DNA of 7,639 nucleotides, from assembly GCA_036351435.1 (NCBI GenBank), contig JAZBPA010000153.1, positions 1 to 7,639 on the forward strand, written 5' to 3'. Position numbers and translations under genes: made by a program. A model generated the notes under the pieces. It was not told where the DNA came from. It searched no databases and saw nothing but the letters and a program-made list of their open reading frames with translations. Source of the DNA: JAAUQA01 sp036351435. Its GTDB lineage: Bacteria; Pseudomonadota; Gammaproteobacteria; Competibacterales; Competibacteraceae. Position 1 is the stretch's first letter, and the number at the start of each line of letters is the position of its first letter. Positions 1 through 6,797 of the stretch are shown here, piece by piece.

Positions 1-632
1 AAATGAAAGCGCTCACGAATCACGCCTTCGCTCAGACCCAAAACCTCTTTCACGCCCAACGAAATTTCGTGGGCGTGAAATTCCCGCTGCAGGCCGGTCT
101 TTTTCGCCAGGAAAGAATTGGACCCGTCGCAAGCGATGACCACCCGGCCACGTACCTCGCCTTGTTCACGGCGCACCCGCACGCCGACAATACGGCCATT
201 TTCCCGAAGCACATCGTCCACAACCGTAGAGGTCAGCAAAAATGCGCCCGCCGCTTCCGCTTGCGCTGCAAACCAGCGGTCAAATTTGGGACGCAGCACG
301 CTGAATCCGTTGTAGGGTGGCTCGGCATAACCCGACCCAGCAGAGCGAAAATCCAGCGACACGGCTGTCGTCGGCGACATCATCGCGACATCCCGACGAC
401 AGATATAGCGTTCGACCGGCGCTTGCAGCCACCAGTTGGGAATCAGTTTATTGAGAATTGCGCTGCCGTAAAATGCCGCGCCGGACACATTTTTCGCGCC
501 TGGATATTCGCCGCGTTCCAACAAGAGCACCTTGAGGCCGGCGCGCGCCGTGATAAGCGCTGCCGCGCTACCGGCGGGACCTGCGCCGACGATGATGACA
601 TCGAATTGTTCAGGAGTGGAGGATGGTGTCAT
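1..632 (-). CDS. fixC: FixC / ETF-quinone oxidoreductase-like FAD protein (3' part off window)
   Basis: About 210 N-terminal codons are visible; the gene runs off the left edge (whole FixC proteins are roughly 430 residues). The protein opens with MTPSSTPEQFDVIIVGAGPAG, a Rossmann dinucleotide fold with the FAD motif GAGPAG at residues 16-21 and the ribose-binding acidic end LLLERG near residue 39. It continues with GAKNVSG at 45-51, a hallmark of FixC and ETF:quinone oxidoreductases, then a SVLRPKFDRW segment and VVIACDGSNS, the second FAD-contacting motif of this superfamily. Spacing and wording match E. coli FixC along the whole visible part. Family members take electrons from ETF through FAD and, with FixX or a fused ferredoxin domain, deliver them to quinone at the membrane. 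The gene follows the ETF alpha gene after 37 bp, the fixB-fixC order. The ATG at 632-630 has no strong Shine-Dalgarno, so translation may be coupled to upstream translation. Whether a FixX-like partner follows cannot be seen. Confidence 0.9.
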   Translation of the reverse strand, partial: MTPSSTPEQFDVIIVGAGPAGSAAALITARAGLKVLLLERGEYPGAKNVSGAAFYGSAILNKLIPNWWLQAPVERYICRRDVAMMSPTTAVSLDFRSAGSGYAEPPYNGFSVLRPKFDRWFAAQAEAAGAFLLTSTVVDDVLRENGRIVGVRVRREQGEVRGRVVIACDGSNSFLAKKTGLQREFHAHEISLGVKEVLGLSEGVIRERFH

Positions 633-636
633 GACA
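627..636. repeat. 10-bp perfect palindrome over the fixC start
   Basis: TGTCATGACA is its own reverse complement and is centred on the fixC start codon. The seven bases ATGACAC (minus strand) at the fixC start recur 38 bp upstream at the start of the 13-codon frame. The palindrome could form a small operator or mRNA hairpin, but a 10-bp palindrome is short enough to be accidental. Confidence 0.25.
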
Positions 637-670
637 GTGATCCGGATGGCAAACGTATATTGCGTGTCAT
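629..670 (-). other. Possible 13-codon coupling ORF between ETF alpha and fixC
   Basis: A 13-codon frame, MTRNIRLPSGSLS, fills the gap between the ETF alpha and fixC genes. Its ATG (670-668) overlaps the ETF alpha stop as TGATG, and its TGA (631-629) overlaps the fixC ATG as ATGA. It has only a weak GGA upstream. The layout would let ribosomes finishing ETF alpha re-initiate and then hand over to fixC, whose own start lacks a good Shine-Dalgarno. Chance is a real alternative; no protein function is claimed. Confidence 0.25.
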
Positions 671-1725
671 CAAGGCGATTCCAACACGTGCGACTCAGAT
701 TCGGCCTGACTTGATGAGCCAGCGCCATCGGTCTTGTTATGCGGTATTTGTTGCAACTTCTTGATCAGTATGGGTACGATTTCGTTGAGATCGCCGACGA
801 TTCCCAGATCCGCCATTTTCAGTAACGGCGAGGTGCGATCGATATTCACCGCAACCACGGTATCGCTACCGGTGATGCCGGCGACATGTTGCCCGGCTCC
901 GGAAATGCCGAAACCCACATACAACTTGGGCGCGACGATCTTGCCGGTGGTGCCGATATAGCGTTCCTCAGCCAGCCAGCCTTTGTCGGAAACCACCCGG
1001 GTGCCGCCCAAAGCGGCGTTCAACAAATCGGCCAAGCGTTGCAATTGCTGCATCCCGTCCGGACCGCCTACCCCCAGGCCGCCGGATACGATACGCTCGG
1101 CCTCACCGATGTCCACGGTACGTGGATCGGCGGGTAACGTTTGCAAGGTCCGGTCACGAAAAGTCTCGGGTTGCAACTCCGGAGTGATCTGCTGCAATTC
1201 GGCATGACGTCCGGGTCGGGGCATCCCGACACCACGCACTCCCGGCGTCAGCAAAGCGGCAACCATGCTGTCAACCGGCCAGATCAGCCGTTCCTGACGG
1301 GCGCCGTTATGGGTGCTACGGATCATCTCGGGGTAGCCGTCTGCGATGATCTTCACCTGTATGCAAGCACTGACCATGGGCACCCGCCAGCGCGCCGACA
1401 GCCGTGGCAACCAAGCGCGGATATAACCGCTATCCGGAGCCAGCACCAGAGTAGGATTGGAATCATGCAGCAGCGGCCCCAAGGCCGCCAGCCAGCCGTC
1501 GGCACTGAACTGCTCCAGCGCCTCGTGTTCGACCACGGTGACCGTATCGGCGCCATGCGCTGCCAGAGTATCCGCCAGCGGCGCTACACCGTAACCCGGT
1601 AGCAGCACCCGCACCTTAGCACCCAGGCTGTCGGCTACTTCGCGGCCTTCCTCGACACATTCCAAAGTGGGTAAGGTCAGTTCGCCATGCTCGGTTTCGG
1701 CGATGACCAGCACTGTTTTTGTCAT
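670..1725 (-). CDS. Electron transfer flavoprotein alpha subunit (mycofactocin-locus type)
   Basis: This 351-residue protein has the two-part layout of ETF alpha/FixB. The N-terminal alpha/beta domain (about 1-190) begins MTKTVLVIAE. The C-terminal FAD-binding domain (about 205-328) contains VSGGLG at 213-218, YIGTTGKIVAPKLY at 256-269 and the family signature GFGISGAGQH at 271-280, followed by VAVNID and ADLGIVGD. Thr260 and His280 match residues that contact flavin in human ETF (Thr266, His286). Position 217 is Leu where the family normally has Arg (GGRG), a striking change. Residues 329-351 form a hydrophilic Ser/Glu-rich tail beyond the usual end. The start was chosen because it has a GGGAGGG site five bases upstream and overlaps the preceding stop as ATGA; a 21-residue longer in-frame start lies inside the neighbour and has no support. 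It should pair with a beta subunit, which is not in this window, and pass electrons to the FixC-like protein encoded next. Heterodimeric ETFs are soluble in the cytoplasm. Confidence 0.92.
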   Translation of the reverse strand: MTKTVLVIAETEHGELTLPTLECVEEGREVADSLGAKVRVLLPGYGVAPLADTLAAHGADTVTVVEHEALEQFSADGWLAALGPLLHDSNPTLVLAPDSGYIRAWLPRLSARWRVPMVSACIQVKIIADGYPEMIRSTHNGARQERLIWPVDSMVAALLTPGVRGVGMPRPGRHAELQQITPELQPETFRDRTLQTLPADPRTVDIGEAERIVSGGLGVGGPDGMQQLQRLADLLNAALGGTRVVSDKGWLAEERYIGTTGKIVAPKLYVGFGISGAGQHVAGITGSDTVVAVNIDRTSPLLKMADLGIVGDLNEIVPILIKKLQQIPHNKTDGAGSSSQAESESHVLESP

Positions 1726-3680
1726 ATCGCCCTCCCGGCCTTCTCGCCTTCGATAATGGCCGCATGCGCCCGCCGCGGTGACACGCAATCACCGATCCGA
1801 TGTAATGACCTCACCCGCCCTTTCAATTGGTCATAAAGTCCGTGTTCAGCGCGCCGATGAATGGCCAACACAATGGTGTCCACCGGGCCGAAGTTCACCA
1901 TTTGTCCGCTGTAGTTGTGTAATGCCATGACCGTGCCTTCGCTAATACTCAACACGGAATGGTTGGGGGTACAGCGAATGTTCAACCGGCGCGCCAAGCG
2001 ATACCAGTTTTCCAAATCCAGCGTTACGCCGAGATCTTGACCGACATACAAGGTCGGGGTGACGACTTCCACTTCGCAGCCCTGTTCCGCCATATACTCG
2101 GCCACGCTGGTTGCCTCATGGAAACCCAGGCGGTCGATCACCAGCACCTTTTTGCCGGGTTTAACTTCGCCGGATAGGATATCGATGACGTCAGCTACCT
2201 GCGGCCCATCCGAGCCGGGAATAGCATTGCGGTCTGCTGTTGAACCGGTGGCGACCACCACGGCATCAGGTTTTTCAGCCAACACCACTTCCGGGGTTGC
2301 AATCACTCCGGTGCGCACCTCGACGCCGAGCTGTTCGATCTCGTGCAGCAGATTGCGGACGATATCGCCGAATTCAGCGCGGCTGGTGACCCGTACTGCC
2401 CACACTACTTGGCCGCCCAACAGCGGTTCCTTCTCCAGCAGTACCACCTTATGGCCACGCCGGGCAGCGATAGTGGCGGCTTTCAAACCGGCTGGTCCAC
2501 CGCCCACCACTACCACCTTTTTGGCAGTCTCTACCGGCTTTAAGGTACCGACGCCGTAAAGCTTTTCTTGGCCTGTCGCCGGGGTCTCAATACAGCCCAT
2601 CCAGCGGTTTAGCCCCATCCGCCCCACGCATTCCTGGTTGCAAGAGAGGCATAGCCGAATATCTTCAGCACGGTTCTCGCGGGCCTTGCGGGCGAATTCC
2701 GGGTCGGCGATCTGTGCGCGCACAACGCCCACCAGGTCGGCATGGCCTTCAGTCAGAATACGTTCGGCTTGAATGGGATCCTTGACCCGCCCGACGCCAA
2801 TGACCGGCAGCCGCACCGCTTTGCGGATCGCCGACGGAATAAACAGGGCGTAATTGGGCGGAATCCGCATCGAGGCTTCGATCATGTACAAGGTTTGCGT
2901 GGCCGTACCGATGCTAGTGTTGATGCAATCGATATGACCATCGGCCTCCAGAATGCGGGCCACTTCAACAGTCTCGTCGATGGTGATGCCGTCGCGAATC
3001 AATTCATCGCCACATAGCCGCACGCTGATCACATAGCTTCGCCCGACCACCGCGCGGATCGCGGCGATGATCTCGCGCAGCAACCGCATACGGTTCTCCA
3101 AACTGCCGCCATAACCGTCGCTGCGATGATTGGTGTTGCGGGACAGGAACTGCCTGACGATTGATGAGTGCGAACACTGTAGCTCGACGCCATCGAAATT
3201 CCCTTGCTGGGTGTACTCGGCGACTTGCGCATAACCCGCAATAATCTCAGCGATGTCGTCATGTTCCACCGCCTTGGGGACTTCCCGGAATAACGGGTCG
3301 GCTAGCGCTGACGGCGCCCAGGCCGGCAGCCGGGTGAACATGCCGCTGCTCTGACCGCCGTTATGGTTGATCTGGGCCAGAATCGGGGTATTTTCGGCGT
3401 GGACCAAGTCGGTGATCCGCCGGTAGTAAGGGATCACCTTGGGATGAAAGGCGTGAATCAGCTTTTCATAGGGATGATCAGTGGGATGGGTCGATTGCTC
3501 CTCGGTGATGATCAGACCGACCCCGCCTCGCGCCCGTTCCCGATAGTAGTAGGCGTGCCGTTCGCTGGGCAGAAAATCCTCGGCGTAGTTGGTCAAATGG
3601 GCCGAGAACACCAGGCGATTCGCCAAGGTCAGATTGCCGACCTTGAGTGGCGTAAACAGCATACGAGCTTGTCCGCTCAT
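1722..3680 (-). CDS. FadH/OYE-TMADH family oxidoreductase with intact 4Fe-4S site (mycofactocin system)
   Basis: A 652-residue flavo-iron-sulfur enzyme. Residues 7-335 form an OYE-like TIM barrel for FMN, with QFLSRNTNHRSDGYGGSLENR at 177-197, VRLCGDE at 220-226 and the FMN phosphate loop around IGVGR (294-298). The cluster motif C344-x2-C347-x3-C351-x11-C363 is complete. A Rossmann FAD/ADP domain starts at VVGGGPAG (391-398), and IGDCVSPRRAHA closes near 629-640. In the second nucleotide-binding region, VLVIDRLGFHEATSVAEY lacks GxGxxG and resembles trimethylamine dehydrogenase (TMADH), which donates electrons to ETF, rather than NADPH-using E. coli FadH. At the OYE active-site position it reads Q168-x-x-H171 instead of HxxH or HxxN; the FadH catalytic Tyr is Ser. 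Such FadH/OYE proteins are recurrent neighbours of mycofactocin genes, with unknown substrate. Its ATG follows the paralogue's stop by 2 bp and has GGGAGGT in that gene's last codons. It overlaps the ETF alpha start by 4 bp. Confidence 0.9.
   Translation of the reverse strand: MSGQARMLFTPLKVGNLTLANRLVFSAHLTNYAEDFLPSERHAYYYRERARGGVGLIITEEQSTHPTDHPYEKLIHAFHPKVIPYYRRITDLVHAENTPILAQINHNGGQSSGMFTRLPAWAPSALADPLFREVPKAVEHDDIAEIIAGYAQVAEYTQQGNFDGVELQCSHSSIVRQFLSRNTNHRSDGYGGSLENRMRLLREIIAAIRAVVGRSYVISVRLCGDELIRDGITIDETVEVARILEADGHIDCINTSIGTATQTLYMIEASMRIPPNYALFIPSAIRKAVRLPVIGVGRVKDPIQAERILTEGHADLVGVVRAQIADPEFARKARENRAEDIRLCLSCNQECVGRMGLNRWMGCIETPATGQEKLYGVGTLKPVETAKKVVVVGGGPAGLKAATIAARRGHKVVLLEKEPLLGGQVVWAVRVTSRAEFGDIVRNLLHEIEQLGVEVRTGVIATPEVVLAEKPDAVVVATGSTADRNAIPGSDGPQVADVIDILSGEVKPGKKVLVIDRLGFHEATSVAEYMAEQGCEVEVVTPTLYVGQDLGVTLDLENWYRLARRLNIRCTPNHSVLSISEGTVMALHNYSGQMVNFGPVDTIVLAIHRRAEHGLYDQLKGRVRSLHRIGDCVSPRRAHAAIIEGEKAGRAI
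1730..1736 (-). promoter_or_regulatory. Shine-Dalgarno for ETF alpha
   Basis: GGGAGGG on the minus strand lies four bases before the ATG at 1725-1723, inside the last codons of the upstream oxidoreductase. It settles the ETF alpha start in favour of the shorter product. Confidence 0.75.
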
Positions 3681-3682
3681 GG

Positions 3683-5659
3683 TTATACCTCCCGCCCGAC
3701 GCGATAGCCTTCTAATATCGCCTGCGCCATATAGCGCGGCGCGATGGCGTCTCCGGCTCGAAATACCCGAACACCAGCCTGCTTTAAGGCGAAGTAAAGC
3801 TCTTCATTAGGGGCCTCGTTCGCGACATCAATGACCAGATCGACGTCGTCGATGGTGATTTCCTGACGGTCGAAGATATCGACGCCGATCACCGTGTGCG
3901 CGGTAACCCGCTGCACCTCAATCTGTGGCCTAAGCGCGACGCCTTTGGCGCAGGCGCGTTGATTCCAGGGAGTCAGTTCCAGCGAGGCGGTCAGTTTCTG
4001 GCCGACAAACATATCGCTAGTCACTACCTCGACTTGCCAGCCGCGTTCGGTCAGCCATTCCGCGACGCCCATGCCGATGACGTCACCGATCGCATCCAGA
4101 ATCACGGCCTTGCCGGCCTCATCCGGTACCTCGCCACTCAATACTTGACGCGGATTGACTAGCGGTGCGGTTTCCTGAAAGAGTCCCGGGGGCCGCTGTC
4201 GGGGTTTACCGCCGAGCGTAGCAATCACCGCTTCCGGGGCGATTTTCTGAACCATTTCGGGCGTGACTTCAACGCCGGTTTTTATCGTCACGCCGAGTTT
4301 ACGTAGCTGTTTTTCCAGCCAATCGACAGCCAAGGCCAGTCGCTCGCGACCGGGTGCGGCAGCAGCCAAACGCACCGCACCGCCCAGGTGATGGCTTTGT
4401 TCGTATAGCGTCACGGTATGTCCACGCAAGGTGGCCACTCGCGCGGCTTCCATACCGGCCGGTCCGCCCCCGATAACCATGACCTGATGGGGCACCGGTG
4501 CGCGAGTCAAGGGCGCGAACTCAGGGTCGCCCTCGTAACCCGCTGCCGGATTATTGACGCAACTCAGCCGCGCGTTCTGCACGATACCGATGATGTTGTC
4601 CTGATTGGAGAGCAAACAGGGGCGAATGTCGTCTACCTGACCTTGCCGTAATTTATTCGGCAAGTCCGGATCTGCAATCAACGCACGGGTCATCTCCACG
4701 GCATCGGCTTTCTGCTCGTTGATCAAAGCAGCCGCCATCTCAGAATCGACGATGCTGCCCTGGGCGAATACCGGTAATGATACGGCTGCTTTGATCTGGG
4801 CGGCCAAATGGGTAGCGAAACCGGGTGGCATGAACAAGCCGGGACGGGTAACGTGCCCGCTGTAGATGCTGCCGCTGGTGACACTGATAAAATCGATCTG
4901 GCCATCTTTGGCCAGCGGCTGGGCGATGGCGACGGCATCTTCCGGTTTGATCCCCGCCCAAGGCGCGTATTCATCGCCGGACAGGCGTAGCCCGACGATA
5001 GCCCCGCTTCCCACTTGGCCGCGCACCGCGCTGATCACGTCGCGGACCAAGCGCAAGCGATTGGCCAGATCACCACCGTATTCGTCACCGCGTTGATTAG
5101 TCAACGGCGACAGAAACTGACGCAACACACTGTCTTGACCGGCGTTGATTTCAACGCCATCCAATCCGCCTTCTAGTGCCAGCCGGGCCGCTTGAGCAAA
5201 GCCGTCGATCAGCGCGTTGATGTCCTCAGGTTCCATCTCCTTAGGCAGTTCACGGCTGTTGACTTCCGGTACCGGTGATGGCGCCCACAGCGGCTGTTGC
5301 GAATAATGGCTGCTGCCCTGCATACCGCTGTGGGTCAATTGCGCTAATACTAATGCGCCGTGCCGGTGAACCGCCGCTCTGACCAGTTGGTATCCCTCTA
5401 CCACTTGCGGATCGTAGCCGGCAATGACGTACTCGTAAGGGGTGTCCGATACATGCACAACGCTGCCTTCTAACACGATCAGGCCTACGCCACCGGCGGC
5501 GCGTGCCGCATAGTAATCGGCATGACGCTTTTCGAAACGGTGGTGCACAGCGAAGTTGGTTTGATGGGCAGCAAATACGAAGCGGTTAGGCGCGGTCTTT
5601 TTGCCCAAAGACAGCGGCGCGAACAACCCTTCGAATGGCATCGTGGAATCATTACTCAT
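3683..5659 (-). CDS. FadH/OYE-TMADH family oxidoreductase with degenerate 4Fe-4S site (mycofactocin system)
   Basis: A 658-residue paralogue of the next gene, with the same three-domain plan. The TIM barrel (about 8-340) includes QFLSPLTNQRGDEYGG at 181-196 and LRLSGDE at 224-230. The linker should carry the 4Fe-4S cluster, and a Rossmann domain follows with VIGGGPAG at 395-402, ending in AGDAIAPRYMAQAILEG near 635-651. At the cluster site it has C348, S351, N355 and C367: the outer cysteines remain but the two middle ones are Ser and Asn, so a normal four-Cys cluster is unlikely. The OYE active-site positions are N172 and Q175, with no His. The barrel and FAD folds are otherwise well kept and the frame is open throughout, so this looks like divergence rather than decay. 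It could be a catalytic variant, or a structural or regulatory partner of its paralogue (inference). The ATG has GAGGT six bases upstream and lies 27 bp after the mftC stop. Mycofactocin-system assignment rests on mftC next door and on family resemblance. Confidence 0.88.
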   Translation of the reverse strand: MSNDSTMPFEGLFAPLSLGKKTAPNRFVFAAHQTNFAVHHRFEKRHADYYAARAAGGVGLIVLEGSVVHVSDTPYEYVIAGYDPQVVEGYQLVRAAVHRHGALVLAQLTHSGMQGSSHYSQQPLWAPSPVPEVNSRELPKEMEPEDINALIDGFAQAARLALEGGLDGVEINAGQDSVLRQFLSPLTNQRGDEYGGDLANRLRLVRDVISAVRGQVGSGAIVGLRLSGDEYAPWAGIKPEDAVAIAQPLAKDGQIDFISVTSGSIYSGHVTRPGLFMPPGFATHLAAQIKAAVSLPVFAQGSIVDSEMAAALINEQKADAVEMTRALIADPDLPNKLRQGQVDDIRPCLLSNQDNIIGIVQNARLSCVNNPAAGYEGDPEFAPLTRAPVPHQVMVIGGGPAGMEAARVATLRGHTVTLYEQSHHLGGAVRLAAAAPGRERLALAVDWLEKQLRKLGVTIKTGVEVTPEMVQKIAPEAVIATLGGKPRQRPPGLFQETAPLVNPRQVLSGEVPDEAGKAVILDAIGDVIGMGVAEWLTERGWQVEVVTSDMFVGQKLTASLELTPWNQRACAKGVALRPQIEVQRVTAHTVIGVDIFDRQEITIDDVDLVIDVANEAPNEELYFALKQAGVRVFRAGDAIAPRYMAQAILEGYRVGREV

Positions 5660-5686
5660 GGTGTGACCTCATCCACTAAGCAGTGT

Positions 5687-6751
5687 CTAGTCAACATCAG
5701 CCTGTGCCACAACGGTTTCGACCAGCGGCGCTGAGGGAACGCTATCCGCTTGAAAAATGCAATCGGGATCGGGCGCATCGACGGAGCGGCCAGTGAAGTG
5801 CTTGACGGCAATACAGCCGCCATGACAACTCTCATAGGCGTTACAAGTCGAACAGCCGCCACCCACCTGCCAGGAGCGCAGATGGTCAAATACCGGCGAA
5901 TGCCGCCAAATATCGGTAAAGCCGCCGGGCTGGCGCACATTACCGCCGGAGAACTCCGGGTCCAGCAAGAAGGGGCAGGCGTACACTTCGCCCACCGGAT
6001 CGACGCAGCAGACGATCCGCCCCGCACCGCACATATTCAGGCCTTCGATGGGTTCTCCATAGGCCGACAGATGGAAAAAAGAATCCCCGGTCAGCACATC
6101 GGGGTGCGCCAACAACCAATCGTATATGCCGCGATTCTGCTCGTGGGTGGGGCGTAGCGCATCCCACACGTCGCCGCCGCGACCGGTGGGGCGCAACCGA
6201 GTCAGGCGTAACTCCGCACCGTAGCCTTGCGCCATGGCGTAAAAGTCATCAAGCTGAGCATAGTTCCCGCGGGTCACGGTGGCATTGATTTTAAAGGGGA
6301 AATGGTGTTTCGCCAGCTGCTTCATGGCCCGATGGGCGCGTTCATAAGACCCTTCGCCGCGTACCGGATCATTGGTTTCTTCGGTAGCCCCATCGACGCT
6401 GATTTGTACGTCCAGATAATCGTTGGACGTGATCCAGGCAGCGGCATTCTCGTCGATCAGCGTGCCGTTGGTGCTGAATTTGACGCCGATGCCGCGCGCC
6501 AGCGCATAATCCATCAACTCGACGAAATCACGTCGACTCATGGGTTCACCACCGCCGACATTGATGTAAAACACCTTCATCTCGGCCCATTCATCAATCA
6601 GCCGTTTGGCCTCCGAAGTGCTCAGTTCGTCGGGTCGACGTTTGCCGGAGGACGACAGACAATGGACGCAGCGCAAATTACAGGCGTAAGTGATTTCCCA
6701 AGTCAGACAGATCGGCGCTTCCAAGCCCTGGCGGAAGATTTCATAGCTCAT
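5687..6751 (-). CDS. mftC: Mycofactocin radical SAM maturase MftC
   Basis: A 354-residue radical SAM protein with a C-terminal SPASM domain. The SAM-binding [4Fe-4S] motif is C24-x3-C28-x2-C31, followed by VGGGEP at 65-70 and VQISVDG at 115-121. SPASM ligands for two auxiliary clusters are visible: C241, C259 after DPVGEVYAC, then C300-x2-C303-x5-C309-x3-C313 and C331. Blocks such as PICLTWEITYACNLRCVHC, TGDSFFHLS and GLNMCGAGR are those of MftC rather than PqqE or other SPASM maturases. MftC decarboxylates the C-terminal Tyr of MftA and crosslinks it to the adjacent Val, using MftB to present the peptide. Here the preceding gene is a DUF4242 protein 46 bp upstream; neither mftB nor mftA is in the window, so precursor and chaperone must lie elsewhere or differ. 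The ATG is preceded by AGAGGT at five bases. The flavin oxidoreductases downstream fit a redox-cofactor locus. Confidence 0.9.
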   Translation of the reverse strand: MSYEIFRQGLEAPICLTWEITYACNLRCVHCLSSSGKRRPDELSTSEAKRLIDEWAEMKVFYINVGGGEPMSRRDFVELMDYALARGIGVKFSTNGTLIDENAAAWITSNDYLDVQISVDGATEETNDPVRGEGSYERAHRAMKQLAKHHFPFKINATVTRGNYAQLDDFYAMAQGYGAELRLTRLRPTGRGGDVWDALRPTHEQNRGIYDWLLAHPDVLTGDSFFHLSAYGEPIEGLNMCGAGRIVCCVDPVGEVYACPFLLDPEFSGGNVRQPGGFTDIWRHSPVFDHLRSWQVGGGCSTCNAYESCHGGCIAVKHFTGRSVDAPDPDCIFQADSVPSAPLVETVVAQADVD

Positions 6752-6797
6752 CAGCTACCTCTTTGGAACGGTGGCGGCGGCACGGGGTCGCAACAGA

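Noticed and set aside
3..764. Long plus-strand open frame of 253 codons
   Set aside because: It lies antisense to the FixC and ETF alpha genes, whose translations match families along their length; the plus-strand protein shows no recognisable domain and is a shadow of GC-rich codon use.
1726..1788. N-terminal extension of ETF alpha from an upstream in-frame ATG
   Set aside because: The extra 21 residues overlap the preceding gene, are Arg/Gly-rich with no family match, and the downstream ATG has the strong ribosome binding site and the ATGA overlap.
2059..2559. Plus-strand open frame of 166 codons rich in Thr, Ser and Pro
   Set aside because: Low-complexity shadow opposite the FAD-binding domain of the OYE-family gene.
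1722..5659. Both oxidoreductases as FadH, the 2,4-dienoyl-CoA reductase of fatty acid oxidation
   Set aside because: Domain plan agrees, but the FadH catalytic Tyr is Ser in both, the second nucleotide-binding region lacks GxGxxG, one copy lacks a full cluster site, and no beta-oxidation genes are near.
5687..6751. Radical SAM protein as PqqE or an anaerobic sulfatase maturase
   Set aside because: The overall SPASM plan is shared, but the blocks around TGDSFFHLS, GLNMCGAGR and GGCIAVKHFTG are those of MftC, and no pqq genes or sulfatase lie nearby.
6752..6797. Gap before mftC as the site of an mftA precursor gene
   Set aside because: 46 bp cannot encode a precursor of the known size; it mainly holds the mftC ribosome binding site.
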